Shown: one piece after another, positions 45,807-56,898 of the stretch
Position numbering within the stretch: the first letter of the stretch is position 1
How the letters are laid out: every line of letters starts with the position of its first letter
NCBI RefSeq assembly: GCF_030272615.1
Contig: NC_081408.1
Coordinates: forward strand, 339,912,793-339,976,792
From: Cryptomeria japonica
Lineage: Eukaryota > Streptophyta > Pinopsida > Cupressales > Cupressaceae
DNA: 64,000 bases
Direction of reading: 5' to 3'
Made by a program: the position numbers and the translations under genes
The notes under the pieces: generated by a model
What the model was told of the DNA's origin: nothing
Databases searched by the model: none
What the model saw: only the letters and a program-made list of their open reading frames with translations

Positions 45807-47259
45807 GGAAAGAACAAATGAGGAACGATGGAACAACGAGAGACTAAAAATGAAAGACAAAGGTAGTGTATGAAGAAATTATGTGACATAAGAATAATGG
45901 GAGAAGAAGGTATGTCATCCTCAACATCTGAATTTGATTTACCAAATGAACACAATGCACCTAATGCAATTGAAGAAGAGACATTTGATTTACCGCATGA
46001 ACCTAATAAAATTGAAGAAGATACCATATTGAATAATCAATTAAATGATGGACATGCACCTTCTCTATTTGATGAGTTGAATGTACATAATGCACCGATG
46101 TTAACACCTCCTAGAATTATTCATAGAAAACCAAAGTATCTAATTGACATTGATGAGAATATACTATAGCCAATGCCCGATAAAATGAATGAACAAACTT
46201 GTAGGAGAATGGTTAAAATAATATGGCAAAACTATTTTGAAAACTTAAATCAAACTGCAAGATGTCAATGAATTGTTCAAATGATTAAAAATTTGAATTT
46301 TAGAGAGACAATGATAATTCTAGGCCTAAGATCATCTAAAAGTAACAGTTAAAGAACTATTGTGACTAATCTATTTGATGCATATGAAGCTATTGGTTCA
46401 AAATCACATACTAAAGATTCTAATGTTACTCGACATGTCATTACATCAACCATAATGAGAAAGAAAATAAAAAAAGATCATTTGATAAGAAAAACAAGTA
46501 AGTCATTAAACGTTAGTAGAACAACATTAAGTAAAGTATTAAAGAGGTGGGGAAAAAAAGAGGAACCTAACAATAATTCTCTTTGGGCATTCTCGGGTAG
46601 ACTACCATGCAAAGACATGGTTGTTGTTGATGCACTAAGAACATTAATTGAAAAGTTCATGCATGACAACACAAGAGTTTCGCCCAACCAAAGAGATGTT
46701 GTTAGAAGGCAAATCGGGTCTACAAATCATGAGCCACATGCCAAATACTATTTGGTCACGACTCAAACTAAATTTTATGAAACATTCCTTCAAACGTTTC
46801 CTCAAATAAGAATTTCTTAAAGATTTTTTGAAATGATAAAACCTTTTTAGATTAATATTAATCATGTACGCGCCATGTGTTGTTGTAGGATGCATATTGA
46901 ATTTTCCATACACTGATATTTTTCGTCATATTTATTCTACTTTGCACACTAATGATGTTTTGCAAGAATGCAATATACAAGCACCTCCTAAGTCGGTAAG
47001 AGAATTTATTTCAAGTGTGCTATGTAATAGACATTATGGTTGCATTTATTATAATATGCCTTGTTTGGAAGGGTTTTCTACTATATGTGGTGGTTTGCAA
47101 TATTTACCAAGATGCATACATTTGGAGAGCACACATGAAATTGGTAGGAAACTAGTTTCTTTTGGAAAATACAAGACAATCACATATGGAGTTAAAGATA
47201 TAAAAGATTTGAAGAGATGTGAGCTAGTGAAAAATGATATTTTATCATCTTCATCTTAG
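45807..47259 (+). pseudogene. Transposase-like protein with helix-turn-helix and cysteine-rich parts
   Basis: From the ATG at 45807, with stops near 45822, 46170 and 46270 and a frame change near 46850, the reading gives an acidic N-terminus (45870-46169). Then comes HLIRKTSKSLNVSRTTLSKV (46470-46535), which looks like a helix-turn-helix. A part with FLQTFPQIRIS follows. The last part (46864-47259) has spaced cysteines (PCLEGFSTICGGLQYLPRC) and CVVVGC. I have the impression of a DDE-transposase family with a later catalytic domain, but that domain is not present, so the superfamily stays unnamed. Binding to the upstream motif cluster would be its expected role. Confidence 0.45.
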
Positions 47260-47827
47260 ACTTAAAAATATATCTATCATTATACTAATTGGACTGAAAT
47301 TTCATAACTTTTTAGTTGTGCAAGTTTGAAGTTTGAAGTTGCAACATATGCAAAGAAAAAATGTCATTGTAGAACTGAAAAATCTTGGCCAAAATTAAAT
47401 TTCTACTTATACTGCTAGCTAGTAGTGTCTTTCAAAAGGTCACCAATGTGGTAGGAGACCAAATCCTACTCACAATCTCCCTTGAGTACACTTGTAGTAA
47501 CTCAAATGGACTTCTTTAAATTCTAAAAAAAAAGAGGTAACAATATAAACAATATAATTTTTAGACTCCTTAAGATCCCATGGAATCAGAGAGTTTTTAA
47601 GTGGCAAATCTTTTCCAAGGAAATGAGGAATAGTCTGGAGCAACATCATTGGTCAAATCACCCAGAATTTTAGGGTTAATGGTACACTATATTCTGGCTT
47701 CGCCATTGACCACACACCATTCAACATGCATGCCCATAATATTCATATGGAATCACTCGGACGTGGGTATTAGATCACCTCTGTTATTCGCCAACAATAG
47801 TAAAACGACCACGTACCCAGGATCTAA
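47260..47827. other. No gene seen
   Basis: Mixed sequence after the truncated transposon; a frame at 47649-47987 runs into the 88-base repeats and is not convincing. Confidence 0.45.
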
Positions 47828-48060
47828 TTCACCAATGCTAAATTACATGTTCATTGCACGCGTCAACAAAATTCACCAATATCAATTAAAACATTATAAG
47901 CATTCAAGGACCCATTTTGCCCTGCTTAAATTAAATTTTCATTGCACACATCGGCAAAATTCACCAATATCAATTAAAATATTATAAGCATTTGAGGACC
48001 CATTTCACCTCGCTTAAATTAAATGTTCATTGTACGCATTGGCCAAATTCACCAAAAAAA
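47828..48060 (+). repeat. 88-base tandem repeat, about 2.5 copies
   Basis: TTCATTG(C/T)AC(G/A)C starts at 47850, 47938 and 48026, exactly 88 bases apart. Each copy has AATTCACCAATATCAATTAA, except the last, which is cut short. A TATA-like GATATAAATAC follows at about 48075, so the array lies in the presumed promoter of the hAT-like gene. Confidence 0.85.
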
Positions 48061-48356
48061 TAATCATGGGTTGATATAAATACACTCTTTGACTTTCTTA
48101 CAATTTGTTCATGTCTAATTAGTAAATTTGGGAGTTCTTGATTCGTATTCCACAATTTGAGTTGGAGCATCGAAGTTCATTGTAGGGTAGAGGGCTAAAG
48201 TTAGAATCCTGCAACATAGGCCCATGCATTCCCGATTCCTGATTTAGAGAATTGAGAAGGCATAAAGGTGAGTAATCATTTCTTCATACTTGATATTATT
48301 AGTTTTAACTTTTAATTTGTAGTGAGAGGTCAAGAATCAAGTTGTCATAGTCAAAC

Positions 48357-48545
48357 ATGGGTGAGACTCCTTAGGGTGGTGAAGGGATTGAGATGTCAGA
48401 CAAGGGTGAGACTGAGACTTCTCAGGGTGGTTAAGGGATTGAGATGTCAAACAAGGGTGAGACTAAGACTCCTCAGGGTGGTGAAGGGATTGGGATGTTA
48501 GACAATGGTAAGACTCCTCAAGGTGGTGAAATTGAAGGGATTGGG
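48357..48545 (+). repeat. Four in-frame 51-base repeats at the hAT N-terminus
   Basis: Units at 48357 (partial), 48393, 48444 and 48495 each encode a 17-residue block like MSNKGETKTPQGGEGIG. The spacing is a multiple of three, so the repeat grew while the gene was coding. Confidence 0.85.
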
Positions 48546-51223
48546 AGGCCATCAAAATACCCAAAACATAAACTTAAATATACTACCATAAAGTTTCTCT
48601 TTAGAATTGGCAAAGTTTCTAGTCCATCAACTTCTGTAGTTGCAGAAGCCATTCATAGTAGCTCACCACCACCACAAGGTGGGATTTTCATTGAGTTAAA
48701 TGCATCAAATGTGGATGACAATACTGACACAACAACAAATGTTCTAAGGGATACACACAATGAGATAATTCACTCGGATGCAAATGTTAGTACTGAAGAT
48801 GATGTTGGTAGGAAGAAAAGAAAAAGGAAAGTAAAACTGGGGTGAGAGTGGGAGATGAGAAGGATTTTTAAGATTGATTGGGTAGAAAAGTACCCATTCA
48901 TTGAACTAGTCCCAAACAATGATGAACAACCAACAAAATGTAGGTGTAAGATTTGTAGCTAGAGAACTAAAAGAGAGAAGAAGATGCAGCTAAAGCTTGA
49001 CTCCATAGAAAAGATATTGGTAAGGTTTATGAAAAATAAATCATAGATGGAAAGGAAACACCAGTAGTAAGATGGAAATCAAAGGAAGAATGTCTTCATG
49101 TTAAGTATGCTACGGAATATGATGAGCATAACCACAAAATGACACTGATTGGTAATAGTGGATTTGGAAATACAATCAAGGCTAGGCTTGAACATGCAGC
49201 GAAAGATGCAAACCAGGCAAAAAGACTGTTCAAATGAGTGTTATTTTTCATATTCTGTTGAGAGGGCGTCCTATGAAAAATTTCCCAAAATTTAATAATT
49301 TATTATCTTTTTTGAATGTTCCTCACTATCCTATGTCACATTGGTCAATAAACGCTGGATGGGAAATGGAAAACTGTCTCACTAAGGTAGAAAAGAAAAA
49401 TTTACAAGAGAGTATAAAGGAGTCAAATTTCATTTCATTATCCATAGATGAAGTTACTGCGGTAGATAACACTGCTTGGGTTTGTATGCATGTGTATACC
49501 GTAAAAGAACATGTCCACCGAGCTCATCTACTCTATTTCATAAAATGAGGGGCAATTCAAAAACAAAAAATTATATTTGGAAGTTAAGAAAGCTTTGAAT
49601 GAAATTGCTAGTATGGATGAATTAACAATTGCTAAGAAGTTGGTGTGTGTTGGAGCTGATGGAGTTGCAGTAATGCAAGGTTAAAGGATCAGTCTTTGCA
49701 CAAGATTACAAACTAGTATTGCACCATACATTGTTGGCATTCACTGCATGGCCCATCGAATAAATTTAGCATATAGAATTGTAAGTAATTTCCCGACAGT
49801 GTCAAAAGTTGAAGATCTGGTCCACGAGCTCCACTCATACTTCTGCCGAAATCCTAAAAATTTTGCAAAATTTCATATTTTTTCTGAGGGAGTAACGGGA
49901 GAAAACAAGCTTCTCAGGGATGTTGAGACCAGATCGATCTCCTTGCATGGACTAGCGGAATGAGTTCTAACATAATATCAATCCTTGATCGGACTAATGT
50001 ATGAGCAATGCCTCATAGTAAGCAAAGCTCCTAATCTCCTACATAAGTTAAGTGATATAAAGACTAATAACTTTAGCTAGTCTTCTCCCCATGCTGGATT
50101 CAATGAACAAACTTGTTAAGAAAGCCCAAGATAGAACTATGTATATCAATGAGTATAGCACTTTATGTAAAGTGACATGCTTGAGCTTGGATGGTCTATA
50201 TTCAGATCTAACAAGGTGAAGCGCAATTTTTTTTAGGTGGAAGATAATTACAGATTTGAATCATGCTGAATTTTTTTTATATTTCAATACAAAAATGGAG
50301 TTATGTGTCTTTGTAAGAGGATTTTAGATACCAATGCACCAATCTAAGATGGGCAAGCGAGGTAGAGCACTACCAATTAAAAAGGAAGATTTTGATAGGA
50401 TTGTTAAATCTGTTAGTGATAATTTGAAGTCTATTGCATATGAACTATCAACTGAGATTCATGAAAGATTCCCTCGAGAAGAAATACTTGAAGCCATGGG
50501 TTGTGTGCATCCTCAATTTTGGCATTCAATTTGAGATAATCCAAATGATGCAAAGATATTTCATAAAAAAACTAGAGGAATTGATATTGACATTTATAAA
50601 AGATGCATATTGCAATGGACAGCCAATAGAAGGAATTTTAAATTTAGATCATCTTAAAAAATAATGTAAACACTTTACATTGTTTATGAAACAATAGTTG
50701 GTTGACCTGGAGAATCCATTTGAACCTAGATCAATCACAAGGCTTTGGAAAAGGATAGATCAAAGTGAAGCATTGCATACTGCAATACCAGAATATTTGA
50801 AACTTGCTGATTTATGTCAAACAAGGATATTAGGGTTGGTGGAAGATGGGAGAGTTTTTAGTGCATTAGGGCTTTTGAAATCAAAGATCAGAAACAAATT
50901 AGACAAAAATTTGGAAACTTGCTTGAGGTTGTTTGTAGCTCAGTATAATGATAGAGATTTTCAATATGATAGGGCACTAGAAATCTGGAATTCCATGCAT
51001 GAAAGATGAGGGCTTTGCAACACTTTAAAAGCTGGTGGTGCTACTGCTAGTGCTAGTGCTGAGATAAATGATGGATCGCAGACTCAGAGTCAGCATGAAG
51101 ACAAAGAAATTTTTGAATACCCAACTCAGAATGAAGATGAACCTATTAGTACTAGTCAGTTTATGGATCTTGAGTCCATTTGGGATATAGAAGCCTCAGA
51201 CGGAGTCACTGAAGTGAATTAGC
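48357..51223 (+). pseudogene. hAT-like transposase (ZNF862/DUF4371 type), decayed
   Basis: The protein would cut and rejoin a hAT transposon. Reading from the ATG at 48357: repeated MS(D/N)KGET units; a polar linker; a zinc-finger start KCRCKICS near 48940; the RNase H-fold core with SLSIDEVTAVDN (first aspartate, about 49445), CVGADGVAVMQG (second, about 49660) and HCMAHRINLAYRIVSNFPTV (49745-49800); then a helical insertion. The C-terminal dimerisation region (50698-51009) has LADLCQTRILGLVEDGRVFS and LKSKIRNKLDKNL. A polar tail ends at 51223. More than ten stops and several frameshifts (for example near 48845, 49235, 49547, 49685, 49963 and 50533) kill it. I did not find clear terminal inverted repeats or an 8-bp target duplication. 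Confidence 0.8.
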
Positions 51224-51780
51224 AGTCAGTTTATAGGTATTTATAATTATACTATAGTTCTTTAGTCATATTACAATTTCAATTTGCAATACTATAGTTG
51301 TCATTGATGATTTTTGATATTGCATTCCTTGAATTTGTCAACCAGAATGGATACTTATTTCATATTTTTAATTGTGAATTTGAATTATTAGTAAACAATT
51401 AAAATTTATTTTTTGAATTATGAGTAAACAATTGAATTATTAGTAAATTGGTTCCACTTTATGTTGAACATGAAATGCAACAATTTGTGTCACAAGATCC
51501 ATAAAATGAATCATATTGCATAACTGTTAGAACCTTTCTACTATTCTAAATTAAATTCTTAACATGATGTTCATGGCGATTAGGGTTTTGTGTTTGTTTT
51601 TTTGTCTTAGTTGGCTAGTAAACCAAAGTTGTTGTGCATTGAAAGTCTGAGTTGTCCTCTCTTTATTTGTCCATGTGAATGTCAAGTGTGGTCAAAGGGT
51701 TGGTGAGACAATGAGACATGTTTAATGTTTCATCTCTAACTCACAGATAAATTTCATGTTTAACAATTTAAGTGGTGAGT
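51224..51780. other. No gene seen
   Basis: AT-rich sequence with a repeated GAATTATTAGTAAA near 51380 and 51430. Confidence 0.45.
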
Positions 51781-53030
51781 TAACGAGTGTTGGTTTGGGT
51801 TTAAATCGCAAGGTCTCTAGTTTTTTGAGTGTTAGCACTTTATGTTAGCAAGCTGGAGATTGTTAATGAAATTTCTTTGGTTGTGAGGTCTCGAATTAGT
51901 TTGATGCCATGCATTATAGCCATGAGAGTTAGAGAGTAAGTCATTAATGCTTTGTCTGCCACTACTCGCGCCTGTTTATGATGGTAATTAACATAAAACA
52001 TTGATTTTTGTTGGTACTCGCTAGGTCGCTATGGTCAAGAGATAAATAGTTTTAAGATTTTATGGTTATCACTAGCATGCAGGTCCTTTATCATCAATTC
52101 AGTTTAAGTCACGAGTTTGTGAGTACTAAGAGATTTTAGTTGTCGCTACCTCGCAAAATGTTTTGCACTTGACCATTTTATGTTGTAAGGTTGCGACTGG
52201 GTGTGATTTTATGCTATCGCAAGGTCGCGAGGTGTTCCCAGTTAAGTCATTTTAATTTGCGATCATGCGATGTGGTTGGTATCACAACTTTGTTGGTTTT
52301 GTCGCTTGCTTGCATGTTTTGAAGTTATTTAACATTTTATGTTGCGATTTGACGACATGTAAGTTTTGGTCTAATTTTGTGGTCATCGCATGCTCACGGG
52401 TTTGTAAGTCTTAAGTCAAAAAGTGTTGCAAGCATGCAATGGTGGTTAAGTGTCTTGTTGTCATGGGATCGCAAGGGTTTAAGTCAAGTTAAGTTTTGAG
52501 TTGCGAGCTTGTGATGAAATAAGTTGTTTTGTTAGATTTATAGTGGTCGCCAGCTCGCAGGTAAAGAAAGAATATTACAAATGTTATTGCGAGGTTGTGA
52601 CTGAAGGGCTCAATGAAGATCAACGGTTGTTGCTCACTCATGAGATTCTTTGAGGATTTGTAAAAGGGGTTGCGAGCTTGCGATTAAGAGGATTTGGTAG
52701 CGTTGTTGCTAACTCACCGATTACTTTCCAAATTGTTATAACCAATTGCGAGTGTGCAATTAAAGATGGGGATTGACATGTGGACTTGTTTTCTAGGTTC
52801 TGTAAAAGTATTGCGAGCATGCGATGGTGGTTAAGTGTCTTGTTGTCCCGGGATCACAAGGGTTTAAGTCAAGTTAAGTTTTGAGTTGCGAGCTTGCGAT
52901 GAAATAAGTTGTTTTGTTAGATTTTTAGTGGTTGCTAGCTCATAGGTAAGGAAAGAATATTACAAATGTTGTTGCGAGGTTGCGATTGAAAGGCTTGATG
53001 CAGAGAAATGACATGAATTCAAATTTCGCT
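51781..53030 (+). repeat. GCGAGCTTGCGA-rich region, probable LTR or long promoter
   Basis: Dozens of short phrases such as TTGCGAGCTTGCGATG, TCGCTAGGTCGC and GGTCGCGAGGTG recur, separated by GTTAAGTTTTATGGT-type sequence. A 189-base piece is duplicated (52426-52614 and 52811-52999, offset 385). The first 170 bases (51790-51960) match 58925-59090. It lies directly upstream of the 53299 ORF, so it could be that element's LTR or leader, but no primer-binding site was found. Confidence 0.6.
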
Positions 53031-53298
53031 CGAGTACTTCAGCTTTGAATTAATGCCACAGTAGCTAGTTGAAGTTTATGCACATTACAAGTGTGGCAAT
53101 TAATGAGACTTGAGAGAAGTGGCGGTACCCAAATACCATAAATTGCATGATCGAGCTGAGATTTCAAAAATAATTGCATTAATGCATTCCACCTTTGAGG
53201 TAATCCAGTGAATTGAGCTTTGCAACAACGTTGGAGAATTCAGTGTTGGGTGTGGGAAAATTTCAGAAAATTGGTTAAGTTTTTCTCCTATAGCTAAA

Positions 53299-56200
53299 AT
53301 GAGCAAGGCAACAAGTGGAATTGGAGGTTCCAAGCCCAAGGCCATGACAAGTGGAGGACTTGGAGTTTCTAAGCCCAAGGCCACTGAGGAAAAGACGGTT
53401 AAGAAATGCAAAGAAGAATTTGTAGATTTGCTGCCAGGGACTTCTGTTGCTTTGAATACAAATGATTTGGCATGGAAATATTTATGGAGCCAATGCAAAA
53501 ACCCAACCACGCTTCATATGACTGGTTGTGCTCTATTTCATTATTTCTGGAATAATAGGGTTAAGGGTATCCAAATGTCAAACCCTTGGGATTTAAATAT
53601 GGCAAAGTTAATTGTGCTAGATGTGTATGTTGATGTGGATTTGATCAAAGAGTTGGCCAAACGCTATTGCCCAATATCTAGGGTAATTAGAAGAAAGAAC
53701 CAGTCTGCCCTAGTTTCAATTAATAGAGATAGCTTTGTTGAAGATTTCCAGATTACTGATACTGTATGTACAGATATAGATTTGGAGAAGATTGCAAAGG
53801 ATTATGACAAATACAAAGGTGTTGTCAAGAAGCATACAATGCCTAGATACATGCCTAGGGTGAATAGGAAACTAGTTATAATTCCAGATAGTATCCAACC
53901 ACCATTTGACATCACACCTTTCCACCATTATATGCATTGTACAGTCTATGGATTATGCAGTGTTGGGTTTTGATGGAGATTCGACAATGTCAGCTGAATT
54001 ACTAATGATGGCTATGGACATTCAACACCCAGATGTTAACAAAGATTATGATTATGTGGGATATGTGGTTGAACACATTCATAATGCTCTAGTTGAAATG
54101 CAGAGTGGTGCACCCTGTCCTACATTCAAGCATTATTCATTGCTGATGCATTTAATCTTGTTCTTTAATGTTGAGTTCATGGATAAACAATTGGAGCTTT
54201 TCAGAGAAGAATTGGGTGTTTTAATGCCAATACAAAGATGTACCCAGGTTTGGGACAGTAGTTCTCCCCATTCTTCTTTCCTTTTCTTTGAAAATTGGAT
54301 TGTTCTGCCAATTATGGAAATGCTAGGAATAAACAGGGAAAGAATGTCAATTAATGTTAGGAGAGTTTTGAGACCTTACCAGTATGTTCTAAACTGGTCT
54401 ATTTCATATAATTGGGGGGAGTTTTTCTTTTTTGATAACTTTACTATGATCAGAGTCTATGGGCTTCCTCGGCCTCCCTATATTTTACCAAAATTTATTC
54501 CAATTACGATTGCTTTTATGGAGTTTATTTTGCAATTGACCCTAGTTGAAAAATAATACCTTGAGAAACATAGGAAGGGCTCTCTTCTTCCTAGGCTTTG
54601 GGTTGCATCCAATTTTACCATTGGTAGGAGTTCCTTTGATGAAGTAAACAATTTCCTTAAATAGTATAGGTTGGTTAATGTTGTGTCTAGATTTTGTGAT
54701 CCTAAACAATTTATAAAATGTGCATTACCAAAAATGACACCTTGGGCCACAATAAAGGACCACGAACCATTGGATGATGAAGATGTGGTTAAAAATTTGC
54801 TGAGAAAAGAGGAAGTACAAGAAGGGAGAAGAAAATGGAAAAAATTGGTGAGAGTTGAAGCAGAATTGAAGGCTATTGACCCTATTTTCTCAGGTTTTTG
54901 ACCTGATAACCCGTACCTAGAGAGGATTGACAAAATGTTAAGTTTATATGAAACTCTAATGTAAACAATGCCTCAAATTCTAGAAGTGGCTGCTCAGAAG
55001 CAAGACCCCCAAGATGGACATTCTTCACATGGCAAGAGGCCACTTAGTGTGTATGCTGATGATGTAGAGAGTGGGGATGAAGTTGAATCTACCTGAGTGC
55101 CACCTGCAAAGAAACAAAAAACCAAAGAGGTTCGTACAATTATGAGGAGAGACCCTACTAGAGAAATTGTTATATAACAAGGACAATACTTTCATCAAAT
55201 AAGGACAAATCTTAGAGAAGCAGGGCATAATGAAGAACAGGGAGAAACAAATGAAGCCCTTTCTCAAGGCTTTGATGAGCCTGTGATGTTGTCAAATGAG
55301 TTCATGAAATATGATGACTTTATTAAGTCAAATGAATTTAAAAATTTTTTGAAAAGGTTGAAACAAAATCAATTAAGACAAAATCTGATCATAGAGGAAG
55401 GAAATGTAGGAAAGAAAGAGGAGATCATCAAGGCACTGTAGGAATATGACCCTGACAGGGAGCAAATATCTGTGGAACAGGCAAGACAATTGATTAAGAG
55501 TACTGGTATGATTATGATGCCAGATTGGGATATCCAGTCTATTTTTATTATTGATCAGATTAGGAAGCAAGAGTACCCAATGTTTAAAACTGAACTTGAA
55601 ATTGGAGATTTAATAAGAGGATCAGGATTTAATCCTTAGTCAAAGACACTTGTGGCTTGGTCTTCGGCCCTTTCCACTCAAAATCCCCACCTTCTAAATA
55701 TCCAAGTAGAAAAGAAAGCTGACAGAATGATCTGGAATTTGCAGAACACAACTAACACGGAGATCACCTCATTTTTTACTCAAGTTTCTTTCATGAATTT
55801 ATCCAAAATAGAGGATTTGTCAAGAAGATACACAGAAACATATAGCCAATTGATTGCATTATCTAAAAAATATGAAGAGACGCTGATGAAGAAGGGGGCT
55901 CTGGAGGAAGAGTTAGTGGAGTTGAAAGAAAAAATTTCAAATGAGCCCCCTCCAATATAGATTACAGAACAAGTACAAGAAATACCAGCTAATGTGACAA
56001 CAAAAATGGAGGAATACACAGAGAAAATTGAAAAGATTGAAAAGGAACAAAATGTCAAGGCTATCTCTGTGATGTCAAGAATTCTAAAATATGAGATTAA
56101 TGTATTGAAAGGAAAATTGATGGTAGTGCATGATTCGCACATTTCTTTGAAAGAGGCAAGTAAAACATCCTCTCAGGTTGTCACTTTTCTTGGACCTTTG

Positions 56201-56898
56201 TTCAATGTTTGGTTAGGAAGAAGCAGATTAATGGATAAGCTAGATACTACAATGATGTATAGTGACGAGTTCCCTCCCAAGATTAGTGAAACTAAAGACA
56301 TGGTGGAGGTAATGAATGTAGCTTATGCATTTTTCACAGGGAAGGATGTGCTTATAAATCAAAAATTGCAGACATTTGGGGAAGGTTATAGTAAATTGGT
56401 GCCTTCAATTTATGCTAGTAATGGAGATTTGCAATCAGTTTCTTATTGGACCAGTGAATTTGATTTGATTATGGAGCAAGCAAAAATAATCAAGCATATA
56501 GATGAATAGGTTGATGCTGATTTCCTTAATGATATGCTTGATTTACTGTTCAAGATTGAGGTTGACCATGCAAAGTTTATTATTGAGGCCAGGGTAGTTA
56601 TAGATGCCAGATGGATAGATTTAGTTGCAAAGTTGAAAGAGGTAAAGGCATTCAATTGGCCAACAGACAAAGAGGTGGACAGGTGGTAAGCCATGGTAAG
56701 GTTGACCATGCAAAGTTTATTATTGAGGCCAGGGCAGTTACAGATGCCAAATGGATAGATTTAGTTGCAAAGTTGAAAGAGGTAAAGGCATTCAATTGGC
56801 CAACAGACAAAGAGGTGGATAGGTGGTAAGCCATGGTAAAAGCAAAGCAAAAGAAGAAATGTCAGGTTGAGGTAGCTACCCAAGATTCCTCACAGTAA
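53299..56898 (+). pseudogene. Large unidentified ORF (about 1,200 codons), nearly intact, retroelement-like
   Basis: I do not recognise a named domain. From MSKATSGIGG at 53299 one reading can be followed to a stop near 56898, with one frameshift near 53955, a 140-base duplication and about ten stops. The N-terminal part has WKYLWSQCKNPTTLHMTGCA (53470-53540) and KRYCPISRVIRRKN. The second part (53965-54556) has HYSLLMHLILFF, VLNWSISYNWGEF and RVYGLPRPPYILP. A charged linker with GKRPLSVYADDVESGD and KKQKTKE follows (55030-55130). Coiled coils run from 55652 to 56150, with a final conserved-looking part to 56540 and a basic end. I believe similar proteins are common in conifer repeats, possibly as gag-like proteins of non-autonomous elements; that is recall and inference. 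Confidence 0.5.
56561..56840 (+). repeat. Tandem duplication of 140 bp at the 3' end of the large ORF
   Basis: 56561-56700 and 56701-56840 differ at only a few positions. Because 140 is not a multiple of three, the second copy shifts the reading frame. Confidence 0.92.

Larger units (their letters stand above)
45240..47259 (+). mobile_element. DNA-transposon-like element, 3'-truncated
   Basis: A region with repeated terminal-type motifs (45240-45490), a 5' exon with a GT-AG intron (45602-45786) and a transposase-like reading (45807-47259) form one transcription unit. No 3' terminal region matching the 5' motifs was found, and the reading ends before any complete catalytic domain. I therefore regard it as a truncated relic. 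Confidence 0.45.
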
